Positions 36,871-47,060 of a stretch of DNA of 64,000 nt are shown piece by piece (position 1 is the stretch's first letter; every line of letters starts with the position of its first letter). The notes beneath the pieces were generated by a model that ran no database searches, was not told the origin of the DNA, and was given only the letters and a program-made list of their open reading frames with translations. Origin of the DNA: Equus caballus (lineage: Eukaryota > Chordata > Mammalia > Perissodactyla > Equidae). The translations under genes and the position numbers were made by a program. The stretch lies in NCBI RefSeq assembly GCF_041296265.1, contig NC_091684.1:105368501-105432500 (forward strand). The letters run 5' to 3'.

Positions 36871-38229
36871 CACCAAACCACCTCAAAATCCCAAACTGTC
36901 TTCCCCTCCGTTCATCGCTCACCCCCGGGCCTGTGGAGTCATGTGTCAGACTCGCCTTTGTGTGTGAAGATCTTGTATGAATCCCCCCACGCTTTCTCCC
37001 CAAGGCCTGGAACAACGCCCAGTGCAGAGGGGGCATGCTCAATGAATGAAAGGCGTTGCGTACGTCTGCGGAACACACGCCTTGGGCTTCAGGTGCTCGG
37101 AGCCGGATGACAGTGAGGTGGTGGAGGCTGTATGGAGAAGGTGTAGGCAAGGCTTAACACACGACATCACGGGGACCAGCGGTTGGTTAAAAGAAAACAT
37201 CAGTGAAGACTTGTGATTTGAACACTGCATCAGGAAGTCAGAATTTTAAAATGCTATTTAAATGTACTCTAAGCGCAAAAAGGAGAAATAAATAAAAGCA
37301 CAAACTCCATTTTCAACAAAACTAGAAGATAACCAGAATCCCAGGCCCCAAAACAGGTGGAAAAGCTGCCAAGAGCAGGGAGCCCAAGCAAGGGCTCTTC
37401 CTGTTAGAGAAGGGAAAGAAGGACGCTATGGAAAGAGCACACAGGGGCGGGAGAGCTCAGACAGACCTGTAAGAACATGCTTCCTGGGGGTGAAGGACAC
37501 ACCCTCTGGGACCAAAGGGACTGCTTGTTTCGGGAAGGCAGGAACTGCCTTGGACCTGGAGCTGGGGCTAAATGAGAAAGCACACAAACAAGGGGTATGC
37601 GCCTCACAGTCGGTCTCTGTGGCCGCCTCTGCATTGTGGAAAAGCTCACAGATGCTTACCCTTCATGGCTGGATAGAAATAACGGGGAAATGCACTCACA
37701 CAGCCCTGGGGTAGGACCCCAAATCATGAGAACTGCAGCCAGCCTGGAACACAGACTCGGGCCCTCCCCTAAACAAGCATCCTGCAAACAGCTGGTGCCT
37801 GAAAAACCCTACCTATTTAAAGTTGAGTTATAAACACGAAATCGGCTGAGGATCCACATAAAGACACAAGAAGGAAAAATTAGGAAAGAAACAGGAACAC
37901 CAAACGGTAGGCTAAGACTACACACTGGAAGAACGCTGCCAGGGAGCAGGTGAAATAAAATTAAATATTTTGCAAAATCAAAGAAAGAAAACTATGAAGC
38001 AAGAGGCCAAAGCAAAAGTGCAAGAGCTTACGAGAGAAGCAGGGAAGACACATACCAGCACAGCTCAGGAAAAAAGAGAGAGAAATGAAGAGGAAACTGG
38101 AAGGAGCGAAAAGCAGAAGAGGCGCTGCTGAAAACACAGTAAGGAACAAAAAGGAGAGAAACGGAAAAAGCAAGTAAAATGAAATGAAAAAGAGTTAAAA
38201 GGAACAGAGAGAAAATGAGAGTACAGAAG

Positions 38230-38800
38230 ACAGCAAAGGAGACGGAACATACGCATAAAAGAAAACGAACATGGAATGGAGCAAATATGTAAAGATTAGT
38301 CCATAAAGATTACATAAAGATGTAACTCAAGATGTTTCTTGAAACAAAACAGGATTTAGCTATGAAAGGGCACTCTGCGGCTCACGGAACACCCACCCAG
38401 ATGAGTCAGTGCCGAGACAAATGTGAAGGCAGATGTCGGGATTTCCACAACCAGGCAAAAAGATCAAGTCACTCAAGAGAGGGACGAAATCTCGAAAATT
38501 TCCACAGTCAAATTCATTGCTAGCAGAAAAAGGAGCAACACGCACAAAATTCCCAAGGAGAGAGAGCGTGACCCAAGAATTTTATACCCGGTTAACTGTC
38601 AATCAAGAGTACCGGGAAATGTTGTTCCCATGAGTCTTTCTTGAGGCAACTACAAAAGGAAACACTTCTGCCAACGAAGGAGTGACTGGAAAAACTATGG
38701 CAGAAAGACTGGTGGTGAGCACAGAGTCTACTTGATGGTAGGACTAAGACTAAAATGGGATTAAAGGGACAACAGAAAGTCAGTGCTGTATGCTTTGACA
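38230..38800 (+). repeat. L1-related (HAL1-like) remnant
   Basis: Contains 'gcgtgacccaagaattttat' and 'acccggttaactgtcaatca', the hallmark of HAL1/old L1 sequence, and the adenine-rich composition expected of the sense strand. The family name is tentative. Confidence 0.5.
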
Positions 38801-41129
38801 AGGTAGAAAAGCTGCAGCTGGCAACAAGGAGCAAAAGGGAGGAAGAAGGTGGGAGGTAGAATAAGAACACCGAGTTCCTCATCCGCCATAACTGAGAGCC
38901 GACGGATAGCATCTAAAACCAACAACTCACGGAATAAAGACACAGTTATTAGGACTTACATTGTGACTTTTGTGCCAACGTCCAAGCCCACAATCATCTG
39001 CCACAAGCAATACTTCGAGAGCCACCAAACTTCTGACTTAAGACCAAAGAGCTCTTTCCTGCTGACTGGAGTTCTATGTCAACTTTTCTTGCATAAAATT
39101 CTCCCATAAAGCATCCTCTGCGATCTCCAGCTTCTCTAAGGTACAGGGAGATCTCGACTCCTGTGAAGCAGGAAGCACAGAATCATTCTAGAAGTTTAGG
39201 CTCCCTCCACCTCTAGTCTTCTATAGTATCTTGCCCAAACCTGATTCAATTTCATTTTCTTTTTTTTCAGTAAACTTGCCTTTCCAAAGTATTCACAGAA
39301 CAGTTCTCTTTTCTCACTCATGGTTCATCAGTATATTATTAATTAAGTTACATAATTATAATACCAGTAACTGGCATCAACAGGTCTGAACACATCACAA
39401 CTGACCTTCGGTCAGCATAGTCACTCATGTGGTGTCAATGAGCAAAGGATGAGCAACTAGGGATCAGCTTACCAGCTGCCATGTCAAGCTGACAAGTCAG
39501 CAAAGACTCTTCCACTGAACATGAAGTAGACCATGAAAGATGCATATCATTTTCCCAGTGGAGACAGAGGGTACCTGAGAAAGCTGGAGGTTGGGCAGCC
39601 AAGAATCAATACTAAACTCATGTACCTAAAATACTAGAGACACAGCCAGATCACAAAGAATGGTTTTGTTAAATGACAGGAGTTGCCCGATGGACTGATC
39701 TTGAGGATGCAGCAGAAATGTAGGTAAATACCTTAGAGAACGCTGAGAGTTAAAGAACCAAACCGCCAAATGTAGGCAGGGGAAAGGAAATCTGAGTCAT
39801 GTTGGTGCCAATAAAAACCATGAGAACAGAAGAAAGCAAAGACATAAAGGTCCTCAAGAGCCCTAAACCCAGCCTAAGACAGCGTGCAATGAACAAATAT
39901 GAATTATCAAGTAATGATAATTCACAGCTTTCTGCTAGGTCAGCAACCATCTAAAATAATGAAATAGCAAAATTCATTCAGCAGTGTTTGTTAAAAGAGT
40001 TCAAACAAAGGTGCTACTGATTTCTCAGCTCCTGGCAAATCTAATGGTCATTTGACCCAGGAACATCGCAACCAGGAAGAGTTTCATTTTAACACAAGAA
40101 TTAAGATAACGCCAATAAACCAAAAGGTTATCTCGATGTAAGAAGGAGGAAACTGAGAAAATACTTTGCTGGATGAATCTGAAATCTCAACAGGGAAACG
40201 GCTGGGTGTAAATCAATGCTTTTCAAGACCAGGATACATACATTTATGGCCACACTTTAAAGAATGAAAGTTGGTGTTTATAATTTTGTGCTATTTAAAT
40301 TTCTCTCTTTAAACCACTCAAAACAGTCAAAAGTAGGAATGATTACCTGAATCAAACACCTATTCCTCTGAAGGCAACCTAACCTGCTAGCAAGCCTCTA
40401 TTCTTTCCTCTCAACACCTCTGGACATCTGTCTTCCTTTCCTTTTCTTTCTTAGGAAGCTGTCACATCGTCCTCCCTCCCAGAAAGGTACTTGCTTGTAT
40501 AAGTGGATCCACTGGGCATCCAGTCTGGGCCCACTATTCTTTTCTGTCCATATGAGTTAACTGAGACCCTTCAAATCTCATTCCCTGAGGCTGTATGAAT
40601 GTCCCGAGCAAGATTGGGACCTGTCCCGGGTGAGGTGAGGTGCCACCAGCGTCCTCTGTCCTTGAGACAAGCTGGCTGAGCTGTCAGGAGGGCAGGACAG
40701 CGGGGAAGCACCGGGGGCTCTGGAACCACAGCTGCCTGTGAAGGCTGAGCATCTGCTCCTCAGCCTCTTGCTTAACTTTCCCATCCTGAAGCCCCGAGGA
40801 CTGGGGCCACCTCGCCCTCAGCTGGGAACTGAGAGCACACATGCCAGGGCTCACCTACCTGGACGCTGGTTATTGACCCGTCTCCCTGAATGGGGATGCA
40901 GCGTCTGCTCTGGGTGCCAGTGGGGCTGGCCCAGGAAGGGGCGGGGGGAGGGGGTGGGGTGGGAGGCAGCCCCTTCCCATCTCCACTCCTGTCTTATTAG
41001 CAGGGACGTGTTAATGAAAATTCACACCCAGGTGCTAATCAACAGTCGGGGGAGGGCTCCAGCTCTGACAGGCAGGAGAGGCCCTCCCCAGGGGAGGGGG
41101 CTGGCAAGGAGCCCCACTTCTCTGTGAAA

Positions 41130-41260
41130 AGACTTGCTAATAACTTTAATTCCCCATCCTAAACCAGGGGGCCTTTGCCATGCAAATAGGCTTTCTGAAC
41201 TGGGTAGGCTCCTGGAAAAGACTTCCTGCTCTGCTCCAGTTAGAGTCCTGGGAGGGGAGG
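41130..41260. promoter_or_regulatory. Candidate element shared downstream of both MESP genes
   Basis: An AT-containing block with 'ctaataactttaattccc' and the perfect octamer ATGCAAAT (41,180-41,187) stands out in GC-rich DNA. Its counterpart in arm B has ATTTGCAT at 61,394-61,401 with near-complete identity around it. The octamer is a POU-factor site; any role at MESP is inference, and identity may simply reflect arm conversion. Confidence 0.3.
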
Positions 41261-41489
41261 GGAGATGGGGGTGGAGAGGCAGGACAGGGGGTGATCAGCA
41301 AAGCTGTGAGGTCCCGCTCCTCCCCCCAAGGCCTCTGCTTTTGGATCCCACCCTCTGCAGCCAAATGCTGGCCCGGGTGGGCCTGGACTCCTGAGTGACG
41401 CAGCAGTGACCCCCACCCCTCTCTGAACTGCTCCCCTCCTGGCCTGGGCCCAGCACTGGAAATGCTCTCCCAGGTGGTTTCCCAACAAG

Positions 41490-41790
41490 CCGACCAACAT
41501 CCATGGGTAAACACGTCGACTGTGGCCCATCCCTGCAGGGGAATACTGTTGGGCAATAAAAGAAAGGAAGTAGACACAGGAGACAACACGAGCGGATGAA
41601 CCCTGAGAACGTCATGCTAAGTGAAAGAAGCCAGACTCCAAGGCCTCATGTTGTATGACTGCACTCATACGAAACATCCAGAACCAGCAAAGCTGTAGAG
41701 AAAGTGGACTAGTGGGCCGGGGTAGGGGTGGGGAGTGGAATAATGAGGAGCGATGTCTAATACATACGCTGCATTAGAGTGATGCTATGT
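41490..41790 (+). repeat. L1 3' fragment inside arm A
   Basis: L1 wording 'gttgggcaataaaagaaagg', 'gtcatgctaagtgaaagaag' and 'gaaacatccagaaccagcaa' is recognisable. The same fragment lies in reverse in arm B at about 60,795-61,095, so it was present before the arms were copied. Confidence 0.75.
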
Positions 41791-42391
41791 CCCTAAGCCA
41801 CATGGAAGAGAAACCAGAGTGAAGGGAGATGGAAAAATCCCAGGTCCAGGCCGTGATGCTCCAGCGCTAGGGGAATAGGGACGCCAGACACCGGAAACCA
41901 GCCTTTGGGGCTGGTGTCCCCCAGGCCAGAATGAACGAAGCTGGCACAATCCTGCCAGGGCTGCGGGCTCGGGTCCTGAAGTCCTATCAGGGCCTGAGTG
42001 CTGATTCTTGGTTTCTTCTTCTGTACAATGGTTATTCGGGTATAAAATATGGAGAGGACGTGAGGCACAGTAAGTACCCGCTAGTGGAAAGGTATCTTCT
42101 ACAGATACTGTGCTTTTACCCAGCTTCCCACCAGGTTCAAAGAAAAGACGGACAGAGTCCACTTGCTGCCACATTCTCATCTGAAGCGCCTCCTGCTTCC
42201 AGGCCCACCCAGCTGGAAGAGGAGATGCTAAGCCAGGGTCGGGGACAAGGAGGAAGGGGTCTGAGGCTGCTTGCTTTGGGGGCTGAAATTGCAAGAAACC
42301 CTCCCAACTTTCCTCTGTTCTTTGGAGGAGGGGGAGGGAGCACTATGTCTTCCAGAGGAAGAAGAAATTGTCAACTGTCACCAGCACAAAG

Positions 42392-42397
42392 TTTATT
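42392..42397 (-). terminator. MESP2: MESP2 poly(A) signal AATAAA
   Basis: The minus strand reads 'tttatttgtgaataaacttt' about 260 bases after the MESP2 stop codon. It is shared exactly with the MESP1 signal at 60,184-60,189. Confidence 0.8.
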
Positions 42398-42656
42398 CAC
42401 AAATAAATAAAGACACACTAGGCAGAGCGTCCTGTCCGCCTCCGAGCCTGTAGCCCAGGGGTTCCTCCACCGCGACAGGGGCTGAGAGGGCCGGCCGGGG
42501 CGCGCACAGGCTGTCACTCGCAGGAAGGGCCATGGCAGGATCGCTGGGACCCTCTCCCGGACAGAGAGTCTGGGGAGGGACCACTTCGAAGCTGAGGCCA
42601 AGAAAGCCTCGGCGCTCACAGACGGGGCGCCAGCGGTGCGTCGTCGCTTCAACGAC

Positions 42657-43748
42657 TCAGGCGGGCGGCCACTCCAGGGGCATCCAGGTCTCCAGCAGGG
42701 CCAGCACTTCATCGGGAAAGAGCTGTGGGGACAGAGGGGACCCCGTGGCCCTCAGCGTTGGCCGCCGAGCCCGCCTGTCGCGCTCCTGGGCTCCACTCTA
42801 GGAGACCTTGGGCGAGGAACGCGAGCATGCCCCCTGCGCGGTCTCCCCTTCCCCCGCCCCCCGCCGCCCGACTTCCTGGGCACACCAGCTATGCTGCTCA
42901 GGGGCGCGGGCCGGCGAGGCCGCGCTGCTGGGGGGATGCGGCAGGGCGGGTACCCACAGGGGCTGTGGCCGGGGGCGCCAACAGTAGGCAGCGCCATGCA
43001 CGAGGCCCTGGGAGGGGGTCTGCGCGGTCGAGGAGGTACCCACCAGAGACGAGGGGCCCGGCTCCATCGCCAGCGCCTGCGGGCCCGCCGCCTCGTCGTG
43101 GAGCTCGAGCGGGTCGCAGGGCTCCGACGCAGCACCCGGAGCCCCGGGGTCGGCGGGCGGAGACCCCCAGGACACCGCGGCGCCGGCTGCGGAGCCCAGG
43201 CCCGGGCCGCGCGTCTGCGTCTGCGTCTGCACCTGCGCGGGGCCGCCGTCGGGGCAGAGCGGGCAGCCCCGAGGGCGCGGCGAGGCGCTGGGCCGCGGGC
43301 GCCGGCGCCGCAGGCTGTCCTCGCTGAGGCCCAGCACGGACGACAGGTGGCCGATGTAGCGGATGGCCAGGCGCAGCGTCTCGATCTTGGTGAGGCTCTG
43401 GCCGGCGGGCGCCACTGCTGGTGGCAGGAAGCGGCGCAGCTCGTGCAGCGCGCGGGCGAGGGTGCGCATGCGCAGCTTCTCGCGCTCGCTGGCGCTCTGC
43501 CGCGGGCCGCCGGCGGCTCCGGGCCGTGCTCCTGCGGGCGCCGTCGGGGCGGCCTCTGAGGCGCGGGCTGCGCGGGCCGGGGGCGCCGGCTGCGGGCGGC
43601 TGCGGGCGCCGTCGCAAGGGCACGAGCCCGACGAGTCGGAGGAGGAGGCCGGGGACGTGCAGTCGGCGTGGCCGGCCCAGCCCCAGCCCTGGGGCGAGAG
43701 CCAGCGATCCTGGCCGAGGAGGGTCTGCAGAGGAGGGGACTGGGCCAT
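42657..43748 (-). CDS. MESP2: Mesoderm posterior bHLH factor 2, with MESP1-like C-terminal half
   Basis: bHLH transcription factor of the presomitic mesoderm that sets segment boundaries downstream of Notch and TBX6. Exon 1 is 43,748-43,044 (235 codons, donor gtgggt), exon 2 is 42,722-42,657 (21 codons plus TGA, acceptor ccccacag), joined in phase 0 to give 256 residues. The N-terminus is MESP2-type: [14 protein letters not shown], then GWGWAGH at 21-27 and [19 protein letters not shown] at 31-49. The bHLH is at about 83-139 and the family CPLCP motif at 162-166. Downstream of the bHLH the protein is nearly identical to the adjacent MESP1, including an exon 2 that ends WMPLEWPPA. Human and mouse MESP2 have ~397 and ~370 residues and end in a tail around ELWQEDLEG; that tail is absent here. 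An in-frame ATG at 43,907 lies upstream of the TATA-like site and was rejected as the start. The gene lies in a CpG island. Confidence 0.92.
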
Positions 43749-43797
43749 GGCAGGCTGCGGCTCTGGGAGGCTGCCCGCCCGCCAGCTCCGGCCTGAG

Positions 43798-43805
43798 CTT
43801 TTATC
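43798..43805 (-). promoter_or_regulatory. MESP2: TATA-like box of MESP2
   Basis: Minus strand GATAAAAG, 50 bases upstream of the MESP2 start codon. The spacing mirrors the TATA-like site of MESP1 (49 bases before its start), although the surrounding sequence differs. Confidence 0.6.
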
Positions 43806-43843
43806 GGGCGAGGTGCAAGGGGGCCCCCCACCAGGTGACGGAG

Positions 43844-43920
43844 AGGTGTCAAAACCCACAGAGCCAGGGAGGGTCTGGGCAGGGGGCCCCTGGGAAAGGG
43901 GGCCCATTTGCGGAGGTGTG
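43844..43920 (-). promoter_or_regulatory. MESP2: T-box and RBPJ-like motif cluster upstream of MESP2
   Basis: T-box half-sites appear as AGGTGTCA on the plus strand (43,844-43,851) and AGGTGTG (43,914-43,920). A TGGGAA RBPJ core is between them (43,891-43,896). TBX6 together with Notch/RBPJ is the known activator of mouse Mesp2, so this arrangement is plausible. The motifs are short and could occur by chance. Confidence 0.45.
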
Positions 43921-45639
43921 GATTCTGACCCCTCGGGGGCTCTGATGGAGGCCCTTGTGGTCTGTAAGTGTGTGAGGACGATTCGATTCGCATCTGGATG
44001 CAGCTGCTGAGCTTCTCACCCTGTCCCACCCCCTGCCCCGCCCGCTCAGGTTGAGTGCCCAGGAGCCAGAGGACCGTGGACAGTGGCATGGTCTGGAGGG
44101 GCTAGGCTGTCCCTCAAGTGACTCATGGACCCCTGCGAAGAGCGGCCGCCTCTCTCATCACCCGCCCCCGGGGGGCTGTGCCCAGTGACTTCCACCCAGG
44201 GCCTGCACGTTTGCTGGGGAGGCCTCCAAGGCCAGCCGCGGGGAGGAGGGGACACACGTGAACCTTCCAGGGTCCCCTGGAACCGCACTTGCTGATTTGC
44301 TGAATGACACTGAGAAAGTCATCACACTGCACACAGTTAATGACAGTCCCTGGAAAACAGAGCATCCTGGAGAAGAGGAATGGGGTGCAGTGGGTGATGA
44401 TGGGGGAAGGTGGATCCCCCAAGCAGGGCTGAGTCAGACCCTCTTTGTGTGCTGTGAGACCTTGGGCAAGTCACTCGATTCCTCTGAGGCTCAGGCTTCC
44501 TCATCCTCATAGCAGTAATGACATAACAGACCACCGGGGGTGGTGCTGGCACTAAGGGTACATCCACGGAACCGCTTCGTGGGGCCTGGCAAGTGGCGAA
44601 ACGCTTGCTGCTGTTGTTTTATAAAGAAGGCACTTTCGTTTCCAGATGCTTGTAGGCATTATTCTTTTTATTATTTGTTTAATATTTAAATACTTAGCCG
44701 GTGGTAAGTGTCAGGCTCACCAGGCTGAACAAGCTGGTCGTGGTCTGTGCTTTCGTGAGGTTTCAGCCTTGGGGGAGAGACGGGTGTCAGGCTGCTATAT
44801 CGTGAGCAGCTCCAGCACCAACTAGCTGTGTGTCCTGGGGTGGGGCCCTGAACCTCTCTAAGCCTGAGCTTCTCTATAAAACAGGCCTCATAATTAGAGC
44901 GTCTACTCACAGAACTGCTGATATAGCCTCTTCGTACAAACTGTGACATATGAAGTTTTAGAGTAAAAGCCGTCACTCCTCAGCAGTAATTCCAGGTTAG
45001 AGGCGGCGTCGGCGTTCTCGGTGATCTTGGGAGAAAAGGCTGAACTCGGGGCTGAGGGCCAAACGGGGGCCCAGGACTGTAGAGCTCGGGCCACAGAGGA
45101 GGAGAGGTCACGGCCGGGCCTCGAGCCGTGAGGAGGACTTGGGTAGAAAGAGAACATTCTGGGTGTGGGAACCGTTTAAGCAAAGGCCTGGCAGTGGGCC
45201 TTCCCAAGGTGCTTTGGGAGCTGTGCGAGGATGGCGGCGTGGAGAGCTGGGGTGCACCTTGGCTGGGGTCAGGCTAAGAAGCTGGATGATACTCCCAAGG
45301 CCATGGGGAGCCAAGTGGACTTTTGAGCTGGTGTAACATTAAAAAAAATTCGTAATCAATAAGTAAAGGTCAACACGATGATGTTTCAGGAACAGACTAG
45401 CCCTTGCCAGCCTGAAGTAGTAGGTGCCCAGTAGTACTTTTATGGCTGTTTTTAAAAATTAACTTTTAGTTACTCCAATGACATAACTAATCCGTTCTCT
45501 TTGCAGAAATGGAAACGCCGCAAATGGAGCTGGACTCGCTTTAACCTGTCCCCAGAGGTCACAGCTGCTGTTCTGTTGTCACATGTCCTTCCAGACCTGG
45601 CCCCTGCGTTCACGGGAACATGGTGTCTTCAGAAAACAC

Positions 45640-46520
45640 GCAGTCTAAGTGAGGTGACGTTATGGCACGTTGCCTGTAACTTGCTTTTTTTCGCTCAACA
45701 GTGTATCTTAGAGCATTCCAGGCCAGCGCATGTTAGCTCAGTCGTAGTTGTCATAGTTGATTTAAATGTCCATTTTCATCATAGTGGGTAATTTTAAGTG
45801 GTAAAAAAAAAATAAAATGGCAGGTGGTGCAGATAAACTTTCAATGGTGAAATTACATCACTTTCTTCAGGAACTTTTTTTACGATATTGGAGAAAGTGT
45901 GCCCCAGTTACCACTCTGACGTTATGATGGAGCAAGGATTGACAGTGAACAACGTTGGTCACGACAACTGTTGTTTACTTTATTCCAGCTGCTGTGTTTG
46001 GGGAGAGGAAAGTTGTAGTTTGTCCATGGCGCACAAAGAAGGAATCGATTAACGATGGCCTTGATTTCAAACAGGCTTTCTTTGGAAAGAAGCAGTTATC
46101 ATGCAACATTTCATGACTTAAAAGGGTGTAAACCCAGAGAAAAGATACTACTGCTTTTCCTAAGAGCAGCGGGGACTTAGAAACCAGGCAATCCTACACT
46201 TCTTAGGTTGAAATAGTGGGAAATCATTTGTAATAAATCATCATATTCGTCCAAGGCTGCACAATACTATAAAATTTTGACATATTGTCCTATCCTGGAC
46301 TTTACTTACGTGTAATTGACAGTTGTGAACGAACTCATCAGGTTTCGTATATATTTCTTGATCTGGATTCTGAAGGTTCTGATCGACGTGCTGTTGACAC
46401 TGAGCTCTCTGACTCACCCTTTTAACTGCTGTGTAATATTCCATAGCGTGCTCATACCACAGTCAGTCCCTTATTGATGCATCTTTAGCATTTTTTAATT
46501 TTTGCCAAATAGCACTGCCT
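45640..46520 (-). repeat. L1 remnants (antisense)
   Basis: Antisense L1 3' wording is visible at 'tgcctgtaacttgctttttt' and 'gtatcttagagcattccagg', and again at 'aactgctgtgtaatattcca'. The segment is heavily diverged and may be two insertions. Confidence 0.55.
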
Positions 46521-46869
46521 TGTGCCCGGGCAGCTAGAGATGGAGTGTTGGGATGGCCTTGTGATCTCCAGGAAGGTTCTGAATATCCACGATTACTCCT
46601 CTCTCCCACCCTCTACCCATTAGAGGCAGCCTGGAGGGATTTCCCAGGAAAGGGTCTAGGGAAAATGGGAATCCACGCCAGCACAGAGCCCTGCATGCTG
46701 TCCTTTCCTCTCCAGGACAGCCTGGCCCCCAGGTTGGGGCCAGCCCCAGAGCCCAGGCCCTGAGGGCTGTGGGATGTCAGAGCACGGGTTCTGGAATGGG
46801 GGCCCTTGGCCTGGTTTGCTGTGGCCCCCAGCTCTTCACGGGGCCTGCAGCCCGGGAGGCAGTGGAGTT

Positions 46870-47060
46870 TGATGGTCAGGAGGCCGGGCTGTGGGATCAG
46901 ACAGACGTCGGCTTAGGGGCCCAGCTCCACCCTCACCGACTGTGAGAACCTGGGCAGCTAGCTTACCCTCACTTTTCTCCTCAGTTGCTGGGTAAATTAA
47001 GATGATGTGTGGCATGGCACTGAGCACAGAGCCTGTTTGTGGGCCCTGCGTTAGCCAGTT
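46870..47060 (+). repeat. MIR SINE fragment
   Basis: Reads 'gtgggatcagacagacgtcg', 'ctccaccctcaccgactgtg' and 'cctgggcagctagcttaccc', the MIR order. Confidence 0.65.

Larger units (their letters stand above)
35743..40626. other. Repeat-rich stretch holding a presumed rearrangement junction
   Basis: No AP3S2 exon 4 (expected near ...CELDLIFHMDK) is visible. The stretch holds MIR pieces, an L1 3' end (36,245-36,590), an A/G-rich run (about 37,960-38,300) and L1/HAL1-like sequence (38,230-38,800). Somewhere here AP3S2 sequence gives way to MESP2-flanking sequence. I could not see a sharp junction. Confidence 0.5.
40627..43503 (-). repeat. Inverted-repeat arm A (MESP2 side)
   Basis: About 2.88 kb, reverse-complementary to 59,091-61,954. 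It covers MESP2 from the bHLH basic region through intron, exon 2, poly(A) signal and ~1.8 kb of 3' flank. By eye identity is about 99% across exon 2 and the 3' flank, ~97% in the exon 1 part, only ~88-90% in the intron and ~93% at the outer end. Similarity ends sharply inside exon 1 at 43,503 and fades past 40,627. Confidence 0.93.

Noticed and set aside
43749-43907. Upstream in-frame ATG extending MESP2 by 53 residues
   Set aside because: The extension has no resemblance to any MESP protein, runs across the TATA-like site and T-box motif cluster, and the family start MAQSPP is at 43,748.
42636-44010. Long open frames on the strand opposite MESP2 (up to ~300 codons)
   Set aside because: They are shadows of the GC-rich MESP2 coding sequence and CpG island, rich in Arg, Ala and Gly, with no recognisable domain. 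The equivalent frames opposite MESP1 have the same cause.
45490-45560. Exon-like stretch after 'ctctttgcag' reading KWKRRKWSWTRF
   Set aside because: The acceptor-like site is good, but the reading frame matches nothing I know and has no partner exon or donor; it lies close to L1-derived sequence.
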